DNA from: Panagrolaimus kolymaensis
Lineage: Eukaryota > Nematoda > Chromadorea > Rhabditida > Panagrolaimidae
DNA: 64,000 nt
Assembly: GCA_028622995.1 (NCBI GenBank)
Contig: JAJQJQ010000005.1
Coordinates: 1,922,001 to 1,986,000, forward strand
Direction of reading: 5' to 3'
The notes beneath the pieces are model-generated. The model made no database searches, was not told the DNA's origin, and worked only from the letters and a program-made list of their open reading frames with translations. Below, piece by piece: positions 23,433 through 35,927 of this stretch (the stretch's first letter is position 1; every line of letters starts with the position of its first letter). The translations under genes and the position numbers were made by a program.

Positions 23433-24424
23433 AATCTAATTTATAGTTTTATGCTTGTATTTTTATTATGATGTTTTACTTTAATATTTTATTTCACATT
23501 GTAATGTTATCAAAAATAAATTTTTGTTTGTGATGTAATTAGCCACTGTATGAGCGTTAGAAGCTCCTAGTATGATAGCATGAAATGTTTCATGATTTCT
23601 CAGATTCATATAATTTTCTATAGTGGATTGACTTGAATTGAAGATGAGCAAGCAACTCTGCATTCTTTATTGGTTCAATTTTTATCCTAATTTCAATGAT
23701 TGCATTTCGTCAATAAAATGCTGGACGTTAATTTTTTGTTGTTGTATGAAATTAATCTGGTAAGCTTTAACCCATTTTTAAAGCCTGTATTATGGGAATG
23801 TGTCCAGGAGTGATTTACCAACGTGTTTGTGATACTTGTTTTTTCTAATTATTTGCTTCTTTGAATTACAATTTTCTCGTTGTTTTTATTTTGCCTCTCG
23901 ATTTCCATTTATCAAACTTTTGATTGCCAAAAACACCAACACAAAAACATTTTTTATTGTTGTTTCCATCAATTTTCTTCTTCCACTTTTCTAAACATAA
24001 ATAAACTCTTCAAAAAGTTCATTTTTTATCCTTTTTTTCGTATGAAAGTGTTCATTTCTTTCTTCTTGGTCACTTTTTTAAAGCCCCATGGATTAAGTCA
24101 TTTTTTTGGTTGGATGAAGAAAAGGAGTATCGTGTTATTTTTCATGAAACAAAAACACCAAAAAGCTTTTCCATCCCATTTTTTAAAAAGATGAATCGTT
24201 TTTAAGTTCCTTCATGACAGCTGTGTCGTTCGACCAAAAGATTTTTTCCTGGAATTGAAAAAAAACAATGCGATTTTGTGTTGGAAGAAAGAATATAATG
24301 GCTTTAACAGTAAAAGAAAGAAAAAGAAGGCATTGATTAGAAAAAGAAAGAATCCGGTTTAATTAAAAAATGCTCGATTTTATAAACTATGATAATCCCA
24401 TAAAAAAGAAAGAAGACACAAAAG
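23433..24424. other. intergenic, no gene recognised
   Basis: About 1 kb between the thioredoxin-like gene (AATAAA near 23514) and the second sperm-gene block. A plus frame at 23880-24194 is Phe/Lys-rich read-through of poly-T DNA. Confidence 0.4.
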
Positions 24425-24480
24425 AATTATTAAATATTTATTTATTACATATTACATTACAAAAACATATTAAATCAGAT

Positions 24481-24810
24481 TTAAGCAGCAGAAATTGGAA
24501 TAACTACTTCTCCAGCAGCTGGACCAGCTTTGAATGGAGCTTGAGCATCTGTAGCGTCGGCAGCAACTTCAGCGAATTGAACGACGAGTTTATCATCCTT
24601 TGGTGGACCAGCAAGACGAGTAACTTCAAGAGGAGCAGAGGCACCAGGTTCAACGAAGCCAAAGACGGGTTTTAAGCGATATTCGGTGTTGTTGGATGAT
24701 TTGACTTTGAATGCAAGACGAGCTCCACCACTGTTGACGAGTTGATGAGTTGAGACTCCACCAGCGGCGGGAACTTGACAAGCAGGAGGATCTGCAGCTA
24801 AAGCGGCCAT
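24481..24810 (-). CDS. MSP-domain sperm-specific protein, copy 2
   Basis: 109-residue MSP-domain protein identical at every base to copy 1 (1275-1604): same start MAALAADPPACQVPAAGG, same core SSNNTEYRLKPVFGFVEPG, same stop. The frame extends upstream on the minus strand to 25037, but that extension crosses the TATA box and initiator and is not coding. The presence of two identical copies suggests a multigene sperm family kept alike by conversion, as is known for MSP genes. Confidence 0.93.
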   Translation of the reverse strand: MAALAADPPACQVPAAGGVSTHQLVNSGGARLAFKVKSSNNTEYRLKPVFGFVEPGASAPLEVTRLAGPPKDDKLVVQFAEVAADATDAQAPFKAGPAAGEVVIPISAA

Positions 24811-24872
24811 TTTTCTTGAGTTGTTGAGAGTTGAGCGAAACGACGACGAAGTTGACGAAGACAGCTACGAAA

Positions 24873-24910
24873 GACTGATAACTTTTTTATGGATTGCAAA
24901 GGTTTATATA
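24873..24910 (-). promoter_or_regulatory. Core promoter of MSP-domain gene copy 2: TATA box plus initiator
   Basis: On the minus strand TATATAAA (complement of 24903-24910) precedes TCAGTC (complement of 24873-24878), overlapping a TGATAA at 24876-24881. Same spacing and bases as copy 1. Confidence 0.65.
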
Positions 24911-24930
24911 CTCTTTTTGAGGTTTTCAAA

Positions 24931-27645
24931 AGCGCCAAAGAAAATGCAAAAAATTTACATAATTTGATGCAAATTATTGTAAAGCAACAACGCAAATTTT
25001 CAAGCTTTTTTCCTTTTTTGTGACATTGAAAAAGCACAATGGCCGTATTTTTTAACGAATCCTATAATGAAAGAGGTGTAGTTGAAACTTGGTAGCATAT
25101 CTTTCTTTTTCCGATTTATAATTTTGTCATCATTTTTACTGTAGAGACGTTAATTATAAATGCAACCATCTTTATTTTCAAAACCTTTTTTTCTTTTTCT
25201 TTATTGAATCAATCAAACAACAACCTTTTTATTTGTGTTTGTAAAAAATTAAACCTGATGCGATTGAGCTCAAAACACATAACCAACGATTGACTCATTT
25301 AGTTTATTTTCTTTGATATGATATGATCATATAAACATGAAGCTGTGATAACCACATTCTAATGTGTTCTTATATCTTCAAAATAAAACAACTTCATATT
25401 TGAGGCAAACTTTTATCGTATCACATTTTTTTTTTGTCAAAAATGAAATTTTCTTTCAACGTTGCAATCTTTTAACGACCTAAATTCAGCCTTATTTAGA
25501 GCTAACCTCACAGAACCATGAAAACTTGTTAAGCTTCCATTTATTCGTTTATTCCCAACCAAGCAAAACCAACGAAAGATAAAAAACAAATTGACGCCTA
25601 TTATAAAAAAAAACCAGCAAGCGACGACGACAAATAAAATAAAATAACGCAGTTTAGTGAAAGCTACTACCACTTTCTGTTTTTTGTTGTTGTTGTTTTA
25701 GGTTGTTAATGTCGCGCCTCTTTTCTTTTTTCTGTAGCTTCAAATTGAAAAAGTAAAATAGTAGCAGAAACTGCAGCCAGCTTGAGCTTCATCCAAAAAA
25801 GCTTGTTCGTGTCTTCTTCCTTTTTATTCCTTATCCTTCTTCTTTTTTTTTTTGAGTTTTTTTTATTGACTCATCTTCGACATTTCTCTTTCACCCATCC
25901 TTCCATTTTCTCCCTTTTATCTTCGCCTCCAAAATTTTTTTTTGCTTCTTCTGTGGCAAACGGAAGAATTGGTGAATTGGTGGTGGCCATTAAAGATGCG
26001 CCCATTTTTTTTTTTTGCTTTCTTTGTCACCCCAAAAAATAAATGAAACTTTTTCTTTTCCATTTCGGGTTTTTTTTTGGTGGAGGAGGAAAACACCCAA
26101 AGGCGAAGAAGAAGCAGTAAACGATAAAGAAAAGAAACAATAATTAAAGTTTTTCTTCTTCTTCTTCGAGCGAGAAGAGGAAACAAGCAAGAGGCTTTGA
26201 TTTTAATTCTTTTTTTAGTTTCTTTTCTTATTTTTTTTCTGCCGCTTTAGTTGAGTTGATTAGTAAATGTTGAAGTCATAGAGAGGAAAGAGTGTCGCTA
26301 TTTTGCTATCGTAGTTTAAAAAGAAACTATAATGTTTTTTTTTTGTCACGGCTAAAATTTGGATTTTATTATATGTTTTTTTTGTAAAGTGTTTTTTTGC
26401 TTTTTAAATATGAAAGGCATATGTAAGTCTTTTTTTTTCTTGATTCTTTGATTTTTTTAAAACCAATCAGCTGTTAATATTTGAAAATATTATTTCTTGG
26501 TCAAATATTATATCGGTTATTTTATTTTGAGATTTTCTCTTCGCAATATCATATCTTCGGTTTTGAACAATAAAGATCCCGACGATGGTAGGAAAATAAA
26601 ATTATTTATTATTTATTTAAGTAAAAATTTTATTTGTTTCAATATTTTTTGGTACTTTTTAAGATAGGGTTTCTTAATCTTGGAATTAATTCTAGAACTG
26701 AGGAAAAGTTTTGCGATCAGGTTTGTCTCCAATAAATAAAGGACATAAGATTTGTTGGATTTGGGAAACTTTCTTTTCAAACTCTTGTCAGTGTTACAAT
26801 ATTTGACCATCAATAATCGACGATTCTCCTCCGTTATTCTCCATGAATGAAATCAAAAAATTCATCGTTTGAATTTCAACTTTTATTTTTTACTCACTAC
26901 TGTCACCCTATTTTTTTCCAAATATGCCACTTTTATTTTATTGAATGAGACTTTTGTCTCAAAAAGTTTTTTGTTAACCCCAAAAGAAATATGTATGTAC
27001 GTATTTATTTTTTTTTTTTGCAACCACCACAAATCTTTTGGGAATATTAGACAAAAAAATAAAAATACAGATTTTTGTTTTCGAAATAAAAATTTCTCTT
27101 TCTGTCAGAAAAAATAAATAAATAGCAGAAGCTAAAAGCAGAAAGAATACTATTGCAATTTTCATTCAATAATAATAAAAAATATTTCTGTCGGCTTCTT
27201 TTCATTCTTTTTTTTTGACCCCAGAAGGGAGCTTTCATATTTTTATTAGGCAATTTCATGGCTCCTTTTTTTCAAGTTAAATTGTCGTCTTTCCTTTAAA
27301 ATAATGACGTCGATTATTTTTGTCTCGCTTATTTTTTTTTGCTTTTGGTAAACAACAAGATTTTGGTTTAGGAAAACAAACGACTACCGTAATTTGGCCA
27401 TTTCTAAACAAATTTAATTTCGTTCCAAATCGTGTTTATCTTTTTTATAAATCTTCATTGATAAAGAGTTTAAATTTTGAAAAGTTTTTGTGACAGATTT
27501 TTGACGGGCGTTTTTAGTTTGCACATTTTTATTCGCAAAAAATTATATTTTTAGAATGTTATTCAAAGCTACAACAAATTTACTTCATCAAATAAAATTA
27601 TGCTTATAAAAAAATTTATTATTCCATTAATCATTAATCAATAAA
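24931..27645. other. 2.7 kb intergenic, no gene recognised
   Basis: Poly-T/poly-A-rich DNA upstream of both the second sperm gene and TMEM151. Frames on both strands (25437-25673, 25782-26190, 26869-27259) are low-complexity Phe/Lys/Ser read-through. It presumably holds the TMEM151 promoter. Confidence 0.4.
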
Positions 27646-30144
27646 ATGTCACGTCGCCGACAAACTGTCATCATTGATAATCTTGCTGTGAGTTTTTTTA
27701 ACGTTGTGATAATTAGGAATGAGATTGAAGCATCGTCAGATGATGCAATTGATTTTTTTGCCAGCATTTTAATTAGGAATAATAATAAGAGAGATGCAAG
27801 TTTAGAAGAATAAGAAGAAAAAATATTGCATCATCTGATACTATTTTAGTTGCAAGAATTTTTAGACAAATTAAAAACTATATAAAATAATTACAATTAT
27901 TAAATTTTTTGATTTATAAAGTTAGCGAAGCTTGTGAATCAAGGAAATATACTGCAATTTACTAACTCACTTTTTTCGAGGTAAAATAAACAAATGTGTT
28001 TTTTGAAAAGCTTGAACCCATTTTTTTAATTTTTAATTTTACTATATTTTTTTTTTCCAGCAAAAACCAGTTCGATTAAGATTTTTCCGTTTTTTACGAA
28101 ATAATTTTCATTGGAAATGTTTATTATCCACTTTATTAGTTCATTTATGTATAGCATATGGAATATGGTGTCATATCAAAGATGCAGCATACGATGGTCG
28201 AATAATAATTCATTATGCTCATGGACCATGTAGTCAAGGATATAATTTTATACCCATTGCATTTGGAATATTACTTTATTTAATATATTTAACTGAATGT
28301 TGGCATTCAAGAATGAAAATTTCAAAAATACATAAAACTGATTTAAATGAAGCAAACGAATATATAAAAAAGTTAAAAGCTTCAACACCCATAGTTTGGT
28401 GGAAAAGTGTATGTTATCATTATTTTCGACGAGCTCGACAAGTTACACGATATCGAAATGGAGATGCTATAACTGCCACCCAAATATATTATGAGCGAGT
28501 TAATTCTCATACAGCTGGAAATGTTTTTATGTTTGATTCATGCGGGTTTAAAGATATAAGTAAAAGCCTCGAAGATTTAGAAAAATATCCAATTATTCGA
28601 TTAAAATTTTCTAAAGGTTTTGTATTTGCTTGTGTACAAGCTGCAAATGAATTTGAAGAACAACGAACAAGATTTTTTAATGAAAATGAAGTTAAAGATG
28701 ATTATATGGAAGTGAGAGAAGGTCTTGATTTGGTTGAAATTCCATTTATTGATAATATGATTGTTTATACGAATAATAATTTAAAGCAACCATGGTATTT
28801 AAAGCCATCAATTTATTGGTTTTTTAGTATTTTACTTTTTTCATGGCCTCTTAGAATGTTTGAAGAATTTAATACCGCTCATATTCATTATCAAGCCACT
28901 AAACTTTTTGGAACAAATTATCTTAGTCCTTCAAGTGTAAATTATACTGGACCTCTTACTAGGACTTCAACCATGGAATCAACAGAATTAGAAAGAGCTT
29001 TACGAGAAAATTATCTAATGGTTCCAAGTTATTCGGAAGCGGTGTTTTTAGATCCGGTGTCTTACACGAATACTTTAATATTTCCAAATATTCGAAATCG
29101 AATTCTTTGCAATGAAAATGTTATCACTAATTATGGTGCAGTGAATAATAACAATAATAATAATCATCCACAAATACCACGACCTCCACCTCCAGCATTT
29201 TCTCAACTTTTTAATACTCGACATGGACCATCAAGAAGTAAATCCATGTCTTTTAATGATCCAGAAAGAGCACCAATAAGTTCAGCAGCCATTCCAATAC
29301 CAAGACCAAGTGAATTAGCACTTAAAACTGTGACTAATAACAATAGCAGCAATAAACAACAACAACATCCATCAAAATCCATATCAATTGCGGGTATTTG
29401 TGGTACAACTAAATCAAGTGGATATCATTCACAAAGCAATACACCAGTAGTAGTAATTAATGGTGGAGGTGGAGGAGGAGGAATGATGGATGAAAGAAGG
29501 CCATTAATTGAACCCATGCAAGCTTCATTGGAAAATGAACCACCACCAAGTTATGAAGTAAGTCTCTTTTTTTTGCCATTGAATCATTACAAAAATGGGG
29601 GAATTACAGTAATATAATAAATGCTGACGCAAAGAAAAAAAAACTAAAACATTAAGTGTTTTTTGCTGCCAAATTTATAGTACCGTATTTTCTATTTCTA
29701 AACCATAATTGCTTTAATGGAAGCCAACAATCTTTTGGTTTAAAAAGGATATTAATGTGTTTGACGCAAGCTTCCTATATTTGAGCTTTCTAACACTTTT
29801 TTCCGATACAACAATACTGTAACTGATAATTCTTTAAATGGTTACAATTATGTTTTTAGTCATTAAAAAAGCAATTAATAAACAAAAGCAAAAATATAAT
29901 TATGGCAAGCTTTTTCCAAAAATTCCAAAATTAAAAGCAGCTGCATTTTGTCCATTTATTTTTTACTGTTGTTTGGTTTGATTTAAATCCCATGTTTTTT
30001 TTCCAGGTTGCCTTACGAATGTGTGCACCAATTTACAATCGAATTCGACAATCAGCCAATTCAATTTCTTCTTTGCTCAATGCCCTTTCACGTTCTAATT
30101 CTCGTGACCTTCGTCAATATAGCCTTGATGGACCACCTGCCTAA
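27646..30144 (+). CDS. TMEM151: TMEM151 family membrane protein
   Basis: Three exons: 27646..27687 (14 codons, less certain), 28061..29557 and 30007..30144; 558 residues. Two N-terminal membrane segments (about 33-52 and 78-98) frame a short loop. Next come YHYFRRARQVTRYRNGDAIT and TQIYYERVNSHTAGN, near-verbatim TMEM151 signatures, then DDYMEVREGLDLVEI and a third hydrophobic pair WYLKPSIYWFFSILLFSWPL. The HIHYQATKLFGTNYLSP block also matches the family. The C-terminal half is disordered, with Asn, Pro and Gly runs and a PPPSYE motif at the exon 2 end, a PPxY-type WW-domain ligand. The molecular function of TMEM151 is poorly defined; human paralogs are brain membrane proteins. Confidence 0.9.
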
Positions 30145-32627
30145 AATATTTAATTTTTATCCTTGCCATTATTTTTATTCCACACATTCAATCTTTGTTA
30201 ATCCATTTTTTGTTTTTGTTTTTGGTTTTAAACTACTTTTTTTCTTTTTAAATTAATTCTTTAGGGATTTATGTGTAAATAAAGAAAGAAATTTAATTTT
30301 AGTTTTGAAAATCATCAAAGATTAAGTTTTAAGGATTGGGGATATTTAGAACAGTAATTAATCAAATTGTAAAAATCCTTTTTAAACGAGGTCGTTAAAT
30401 TTGGGAAAAAAGAAGAACGAAGAAAGACAGCGTGCTTTTTGTTGCTTTGTTTTTATTCTTTATATTCAATTTTTGGGCTCTTCTTCTATCTCTCGAGAGA
30501 AGAGAGAAAGATCAAATGAGATACACTACAACGCTACAAAAATATGTGTGAATATATCCATCAAATAAATATGCAAATACATACATATAAGAGTGCATTT
30601 GAAGAAGAAGAAAATGCCGAGTACAAAAACGGCACGTTTTCTTTTTGTACTTCTTTCCCTTCTTTTTGCGCAGATAAAAAGAAAAGAGGAAAAGAATGAA
30701 GGATAGACTCATTAATTCGAGATTTCCAAGGTGATTGATAGAAAGGAGGAAAACCCCTAAAAATAAAATGACCACCAATAAATAATGAACGCACACACAT
30801 TTCTATTTGAGCCATACAACTGACCAGTAAAGAAAAAAATTAATGGGGAGGAGAGGAAAATCGAGGAAAGCAACGCTGTGATGGTTTATGTCATTGAAAT
30901 AGGAAGAATGGCGACGCCAAAATATCATCGAATATATAGGATAAAAAATGCGATGAAGAAGAAGAAGAGAGAGAGAAAGGGGTTCCCCGAAAATATTAAA
31001 GACCAAAAATAGCACAAAATAGGAGGAGTTTTTATTTTTGTTTTGTTTTGATAAAAAATAATTTGGGGAATGCCTCTCTTCTTAAAAAAGAAAAGAATAT
31101 GGAAGAAGAAAGAGATCGAGGAGGGAATGAATAAGTGAGAGAGGGTGTTTTTCAAAATGACCAATGGTCAAAAATGGATGGTTGTTGTTTATTTTTAGAT
31201 TTATTTTTCTTTGCTCTTTTTTCTTCCATTCGTCTGTCAATCAGTTTGTTGATGCTTGCTGCTTCTTTGGAGGCATTTTCTTGTTGATGGTAATGGTAGG
31301 CGGCTAATGGGTTATTTGGACTAAAAAAATTTTGACTTGCAACCACTGTTTTTGAAAATAAACAATCCAACCTCAAAATAAACTCTTGCATGAATTTTTT
31401 TTATAGTTTAATGGTTTCTTCGAGTTTTATCACTCTTAACCTTCTGATTCGATTCTTTTTCCTCAAATCGAATTTATTTCCTTCTAACTCAATTTATATT
31501 TTGTAGCCATGACCCTCCTCTCCCTCTCCTAAAAAATGGAGGAAACTTTGAACTTTTTTTTCTCTCACTACAAACATTTTTTTTTGTTGCCTGTCCATCA
31601 TCTCAAAAAGTTTAAAGCATTTTTAATTTTTTGACTTTAAAGATAAAATAACCCCATCGCCACCGCCACCGACCGCTACTTATCATTCATCATTCGATTT
31701 ATTTCTCATTTGAATTTAAATCAGAAAAAAACCTTCCACTTTTTTTGTTTGTTGGTTTTAAGAACACATTTTAAAGGAAATGATAATTAATCCTTTTTTT
31801 CTTTCTGTTTCCATTAAATTAAACTTTTTGATTTCAAACCCTTTATTTCTCTCAATTCAATCAAAAAAAATATTTTCGAAGAATATCCTAATTTTTAATT
31901 TTTCTCGCACATTTTCAGCTACTTTATTAAATCTCGTTGTAAAAATATTCTTTTAGGATATTTGATATCTTCAAAGTGACGCTTTAATCCCTTGTTTTAA
32001 TCTGTGTTTTTTTGTAAACAAACATAAAAAATAGGTAATCTAATCTAAAAGGATATTTCCATTTTGCCGCGTTTATCGATGGAATGACTTTCAAGTGCCA
32101 AAGAAAAAATTGATTGAGGAAAGACCAATCTTTGTTTTTGCGCAAAAATTTTTTAGTCTTTTTTTGCGCCATCGATTATTTTCTTGTTCGATATTCTAAG
32201 TTATCTTCAAATTGAGTTCAATGACTTTATGGATTGATTAGGTTTTGAAAACGAAATTTTACCTAAACAATTTTCTCTATCAATTTATTTACAAATGCCT
32301 TTATTTTTATCTTCTTCTCGCGAGGCTAGCGATTATCTGTTTTTATTAAAAGCCACCATATTCCCTCCTTAAAAACCCTAAACCTTTGTTACTGATTTTT
32401 TATTTATGTCTTTTATTTGGTTGTAATATTTTCCTCGCAATTTTTCTCTTTTCAATTGCTGAAACAATTTTTTATCGAAGAACGCGTTTGCGATTTGTGA
32501 TTTTAGTCATATTTTTCATTTCGTCACGGTTTATTCATTTGTAAAATTAAACTCAAAAATTTAGATAACAAAACTAAAGCTGCCCTAAATTCCTTCAATT
32601 CTTTTTTTTCTCGGAGTTTTGTAAGTT
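30145..32627. other. 2.5 kb intergenic, no gene recognised
   Basis: A mosaic of purine-rich (30580-31150) and pyrimidine-rich (31400-31900) low-complexity stretches. Minus-strand frames at 30512-31391 are by-products of GAAGAA runs. It probably carries TMEM151 3' UTR and Rab promoter DNA. Confidence 0.4.
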
Positions 32628-34292
32628 ATGAGCCCTGATCCATCTTCATTGATATGTTGTGATCGTCAAACATCAACGTATAATTTTCAAGAAAAACATT
32701 TGGATGAATATTCTCATAATTATGAAAATCCTTTAACTTTGGAATTGAGCCTTCCAGTAACAAAATCTAAAATTATTGTTCTTGGAAATTCTGGTACTTT
32801 TTATTTATTATATTTCTAAAGTTTTTCAAAATTTGGTGTTTAGGCGTTGGTAAAACAAGTATAATTTATTCACATAAATATGGTGGAACTGGATTTTTAG
32901 CCCATTCAGCTACAATTGGCGCAAGTTATATTAATTGTAATGTTGTAGTTGATAATGATCCAATTCAATTACAAATTTGGGATACCGCTGGACAAGAGCG
33001 ATTTAAATGCATGGTAAGCCTTTTAGTTTTAGGTCTTTTATCTTCTTTGCATGAGTTCTCAGAGACTTAGGTTATTAACTCTCTAGCTTTTGGAAAAAAA
33101 GTTTCTTTAGTACTCAAAAAAATTTGTTAAGTGCCGTTCGTTTAAGATTAGTCGTCTTTTATTTGAGTGGCCTTAAAAGCAGAGTAAAAAAGATCAGAAA
33201 AAGATCAAATAAAAAAAGTATATAAATGGATTGCACGTTTTTCGTCGTCGTCGTTGCTGCCATCATCATCATTTTTCAAACGAACGAGTGAATGGTAGAA
33301 AAACGGGGAAAGACCCATGCTGCAAAATTTTTGCGGCGATAATAACGTGATTCTTCTAAAGATATCCTTTTCTTTCCTTCCTTCCATCATTTTTATTTTG
33401 TTTGTCTTTTTTCTTTCTATCTCTCTCTTCTCTTTTTTATATATATTTGTTTTTGCCGGTGTGATGGTGTTAACTAAGAATAACATGGAGAGAAAAAAAA
33501 GGAAAGATAAAAAAAAGAGATAAAAATCTAAAGTGCATCAACGCGATGAAAAACTACTGTAGGAGTAGCTTTACAGTAGGGATGAAGTATGATCATTGAA
33601 GCACCATAAAATTAATTATTTTGCACGCAAATTTTCATTTTAAAGCGACTAACTCTAAGATAAATAATTAGTTATCTTTTTTGGGGCTACGGTAGCCGCA
33701 ATAAATTTTGGGTTTGCATAAAGCTGCTTTTTCAAATTTAATTTAGTTTGGATTAATTTTTCAGGTTCCCATGTACATGAGAAATGCAACCGCAGCTATA
33801 ATTGTGTATGACATTACATGCCGAAAATCTTTTGAGGAGGTTGATAAATGGGTTTCAGGTAAGCTTCCTTCCAGCTGCAATGCAAAAACTTTATTTATCC
33901 CCATTTTTTTTTCAGAGCTATATCGATGCGTTGGAGTTCAAGATCCATTAATATTTTTGGTTGGAAATAAATCCGATTTGGAATCTTCTCGACAAGTTAC
34001 AGAAGGTGAAGGCCTTACAAAAGCAGCAAAATTAAGTGCAGAATTTTTTGAAGTTTCTGCGTATAATTCAGAAATAATTGATACCGTTTTTGCAACCTTA
34101 GCTGAAGCAGTTCATGAACGAATGAAGGAAGAAGCTTCAGAGCCTACATCTCCAACAACTTCTTCACCAACTAGTTCAACTCGAGATTCGCCAATTTTTC
34201 GTTTGCTTACTTCACCTTTAAGATCTCGTTCTCCCTCAGGAGATCATTTAAAGGAACCAAAAAAATCTAACAAAAATTGTTGCATTCAATAG
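32628..34292 (+). CDS. Rab-family small GTPase, Rab5/22-like, with N-terminal extension
   Basis: Four exons: 32628..32793, 32844..33013, 33765..33858 and 33916..34292; 268 residues. G1 is GNSGVGKTS (split by intron 1), the switch I region holds ATIGASY, G3 is WDTAGQERF and G4 is NKSD. G5 reads SAY instead of SAK. MVPMYMRNATAAIIVYDIT matches the Rab5/22/31 group, as does the CCIQ terminus, a CCxx prenylation signal like CCSN of Rab5. There are about 48 residues before the G domain and a Ser/Thr/Pro-rich stretch before the tail. Rab5-group proteins direct early endosome fusion and sorting. This one is divergent and could be a lineage-specific Rab. Confidence 0.88.
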
Positions 34293-35119
34293 AATAAATT
34301 TTTTAAAGGCTGTTTTAGAAAAAACCTAAAAGCCTTTTTTCGTTGTTATTGTTTTTTTTAGTTTTTTAGGTTAACAAAAAAAATTATTACTTTTTTCTTT
34401 ATTTTTCACGGGTCCCAGTTATTTTTTTATTCAAAACTAATTTAAAAGTCTCCATTTTTTAGTTAACAAAACCTCAAATTTTTTGTTTAAAAGAAAGTAT
34501 TTAGATTGTTATTTTTTCTTTGTTGTTATTAGTTTTTGTTAAACGGTTTTATTTTTATATGTAAGATTAGGAACTACCAAAAAAGATATATTTAGGTTTT
34601 TTTGATACTCATTTTGTTTTCTTCTTGCCACACAAGTTTTTTAAAGCATTTTTATTTGTCTTTTACGCTTTTAATATTGTTGTTAAAGTTTATTTTTTAG
34701 GAGAAATAAAAAGTTAATAAATAAGGTTTTTATTTTATGGAGCAAAGTTTTAAACAAAAATTTAAGCCAAAAAAATGCCATCGAAAGATAAACGTACAAA
34801 CAAACCGCAGAAATGCGAAAAGCCAAAATATACAGAATACACAAACATGGTAACCAAAAGAAATTATGAACATTTAAAAATTGGTCTTTCATTGAGCGGT
34901 TCCCAATTTTTAATTTTCTCCATCATTATTGAATCGAAAATTGTTGGATCCACGAAAGAACTAAATCGAAGATTCACGATTGCTTTAGGAGCGGCATTAT
35001 TCTAAAAACTTTTGTTTAAACAATTCAAAATATAAGTTTTAAACAAACTTTTAAAAATTCAAAAAATAAATTACAATCAAATAATTTATCAATCATATTT
35101 AAACTTAAATGTCTGAATT
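34293..35119. other. intergenic, no gene recognised
   Basis: 3' region of the Rab gene and 3' flank of the F-box-like gene on the other strand. A lysine-rich plus frame at 34775-35005 has no domain or splice support. Confidence 0.4.
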
Positions 35120-35927
35120 TTACATTGGCTTTAGTAGTTGCAAGATTTTGGGAAGTTTCAGATGTGATATGGCAAGGGAATAACCTGGAATTTGAAATAA
35201 AAATTAAACTCTTCCAAGTTCATAAAAAAAAATACTGACAACAGCAAGCTTGATATAAAAAATATTTTGATTGAGTCAAAAAAAAAAGAAAAAGTATTCT
35301 TAAATTTGGAACTTTTGCTTCAAGGCTAGCCGTAATAAAATTGCTATCCTTAGGCGCAGAAACAACACTTCACAATGTACAGAACTTCAATCAACTATGA
35401 ACTTACTGGATATGATAAGCATTAGGAACATACGAAATAACATCCTCCAATGGCATATAATTGGATGAATCAAAAATATTTACTCCATCCAAATTTAAAA
35501 CTTCAACGTTTCCTGATTTTGTTAAAAGTATGAATTTATCTTTACACAAATCATCATCAATAATTTTAATTTGTTTTGCGCTACATTTAACTATTTTAGG
35601 AATTAATTTTGGAATAAATACATTATCTTCATATTCTCTGAAGCAATCAATTTCTTCGGTAATCCAAACATGATTTAGTTTGGTTAAAATTGGATCTCTT
35701 GGTGAAACATTTAATGAATAATTATCAATAATATATTTTTTATAATGTTTACGAATTTTAAGTGAATCAATAAAAATATATTGAAATTTTCCATAAAAAT
35801 ATTTACACGTTTGATATAATTTTTTTAAATGATTTGGTTGGAATCTTTCAAACATGTATCTCATTATTGGATCAGGTAATGAAAAGTTTTGGGGATATGC
35901 CGTGGAAGCAAATAAAGCAGCAGACAT
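35120..35927 (-). CDS. F-box-like family protein, single module
   Basis: Three exons on the minus strand: 35407..35927, 35240..35367 and 35120..35184; 237 residues starting MSAALFASTAYPQ. The N-terminal F-box-like helices read FSLPDPIMRYMFERFQPN then LYQTCKYF, followed by FIDSLKI, the same order as both modules of 9961-11900 (DFLLP..CKHFF..IIDSLEI). Exon 1 ends in phase 2 after MPLEDVISYVPNA, exactly as exons 1 and 3 of the fused gene end after LEDILNLVPNA and LNEFLIHLPNA. Exon 2 carries VPNLRILFLFFL, matching NIKLLVLRFLYV. The frame is open 12 codons further upstream (35963), an alternative start. F-box proteins recruit substrates to SCF ligases; the substrate is unknown. The last short exon is the least certain. 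Confidence 0.65.

Larger units (their letters stand above)
24425..24930 (-). repeat. Inverted duplicate block, copy 2 (identical to 1155-1660)
   Basis: Exact reverse complement of 1155-1660 by direct comparison, including promoter, CDS and proximal 3' UTR. The two blocks face each other, separated by 22.8 kb. Confidence 0.9.

Noticed and set aside
24811..25037. N-terminal extension of the second sperm protein frame
   Set aside because: It runs through the TATA box and initiator that are duplicated with copy 1; the real start is the ATG shared by both copies.
25437..27259. Multiple Phe/Lys-rich frames
   Set aside because: Low-complexity poly-T/poly-A read-through on both strands; no gene model supports them.
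30512..31391. Chain of minus-strand frames that could look like a multi-exon gene
   Set aside because: They derive from GAAGAA and poly-A runs, and no consistent splice phases or conserved motifs were found.
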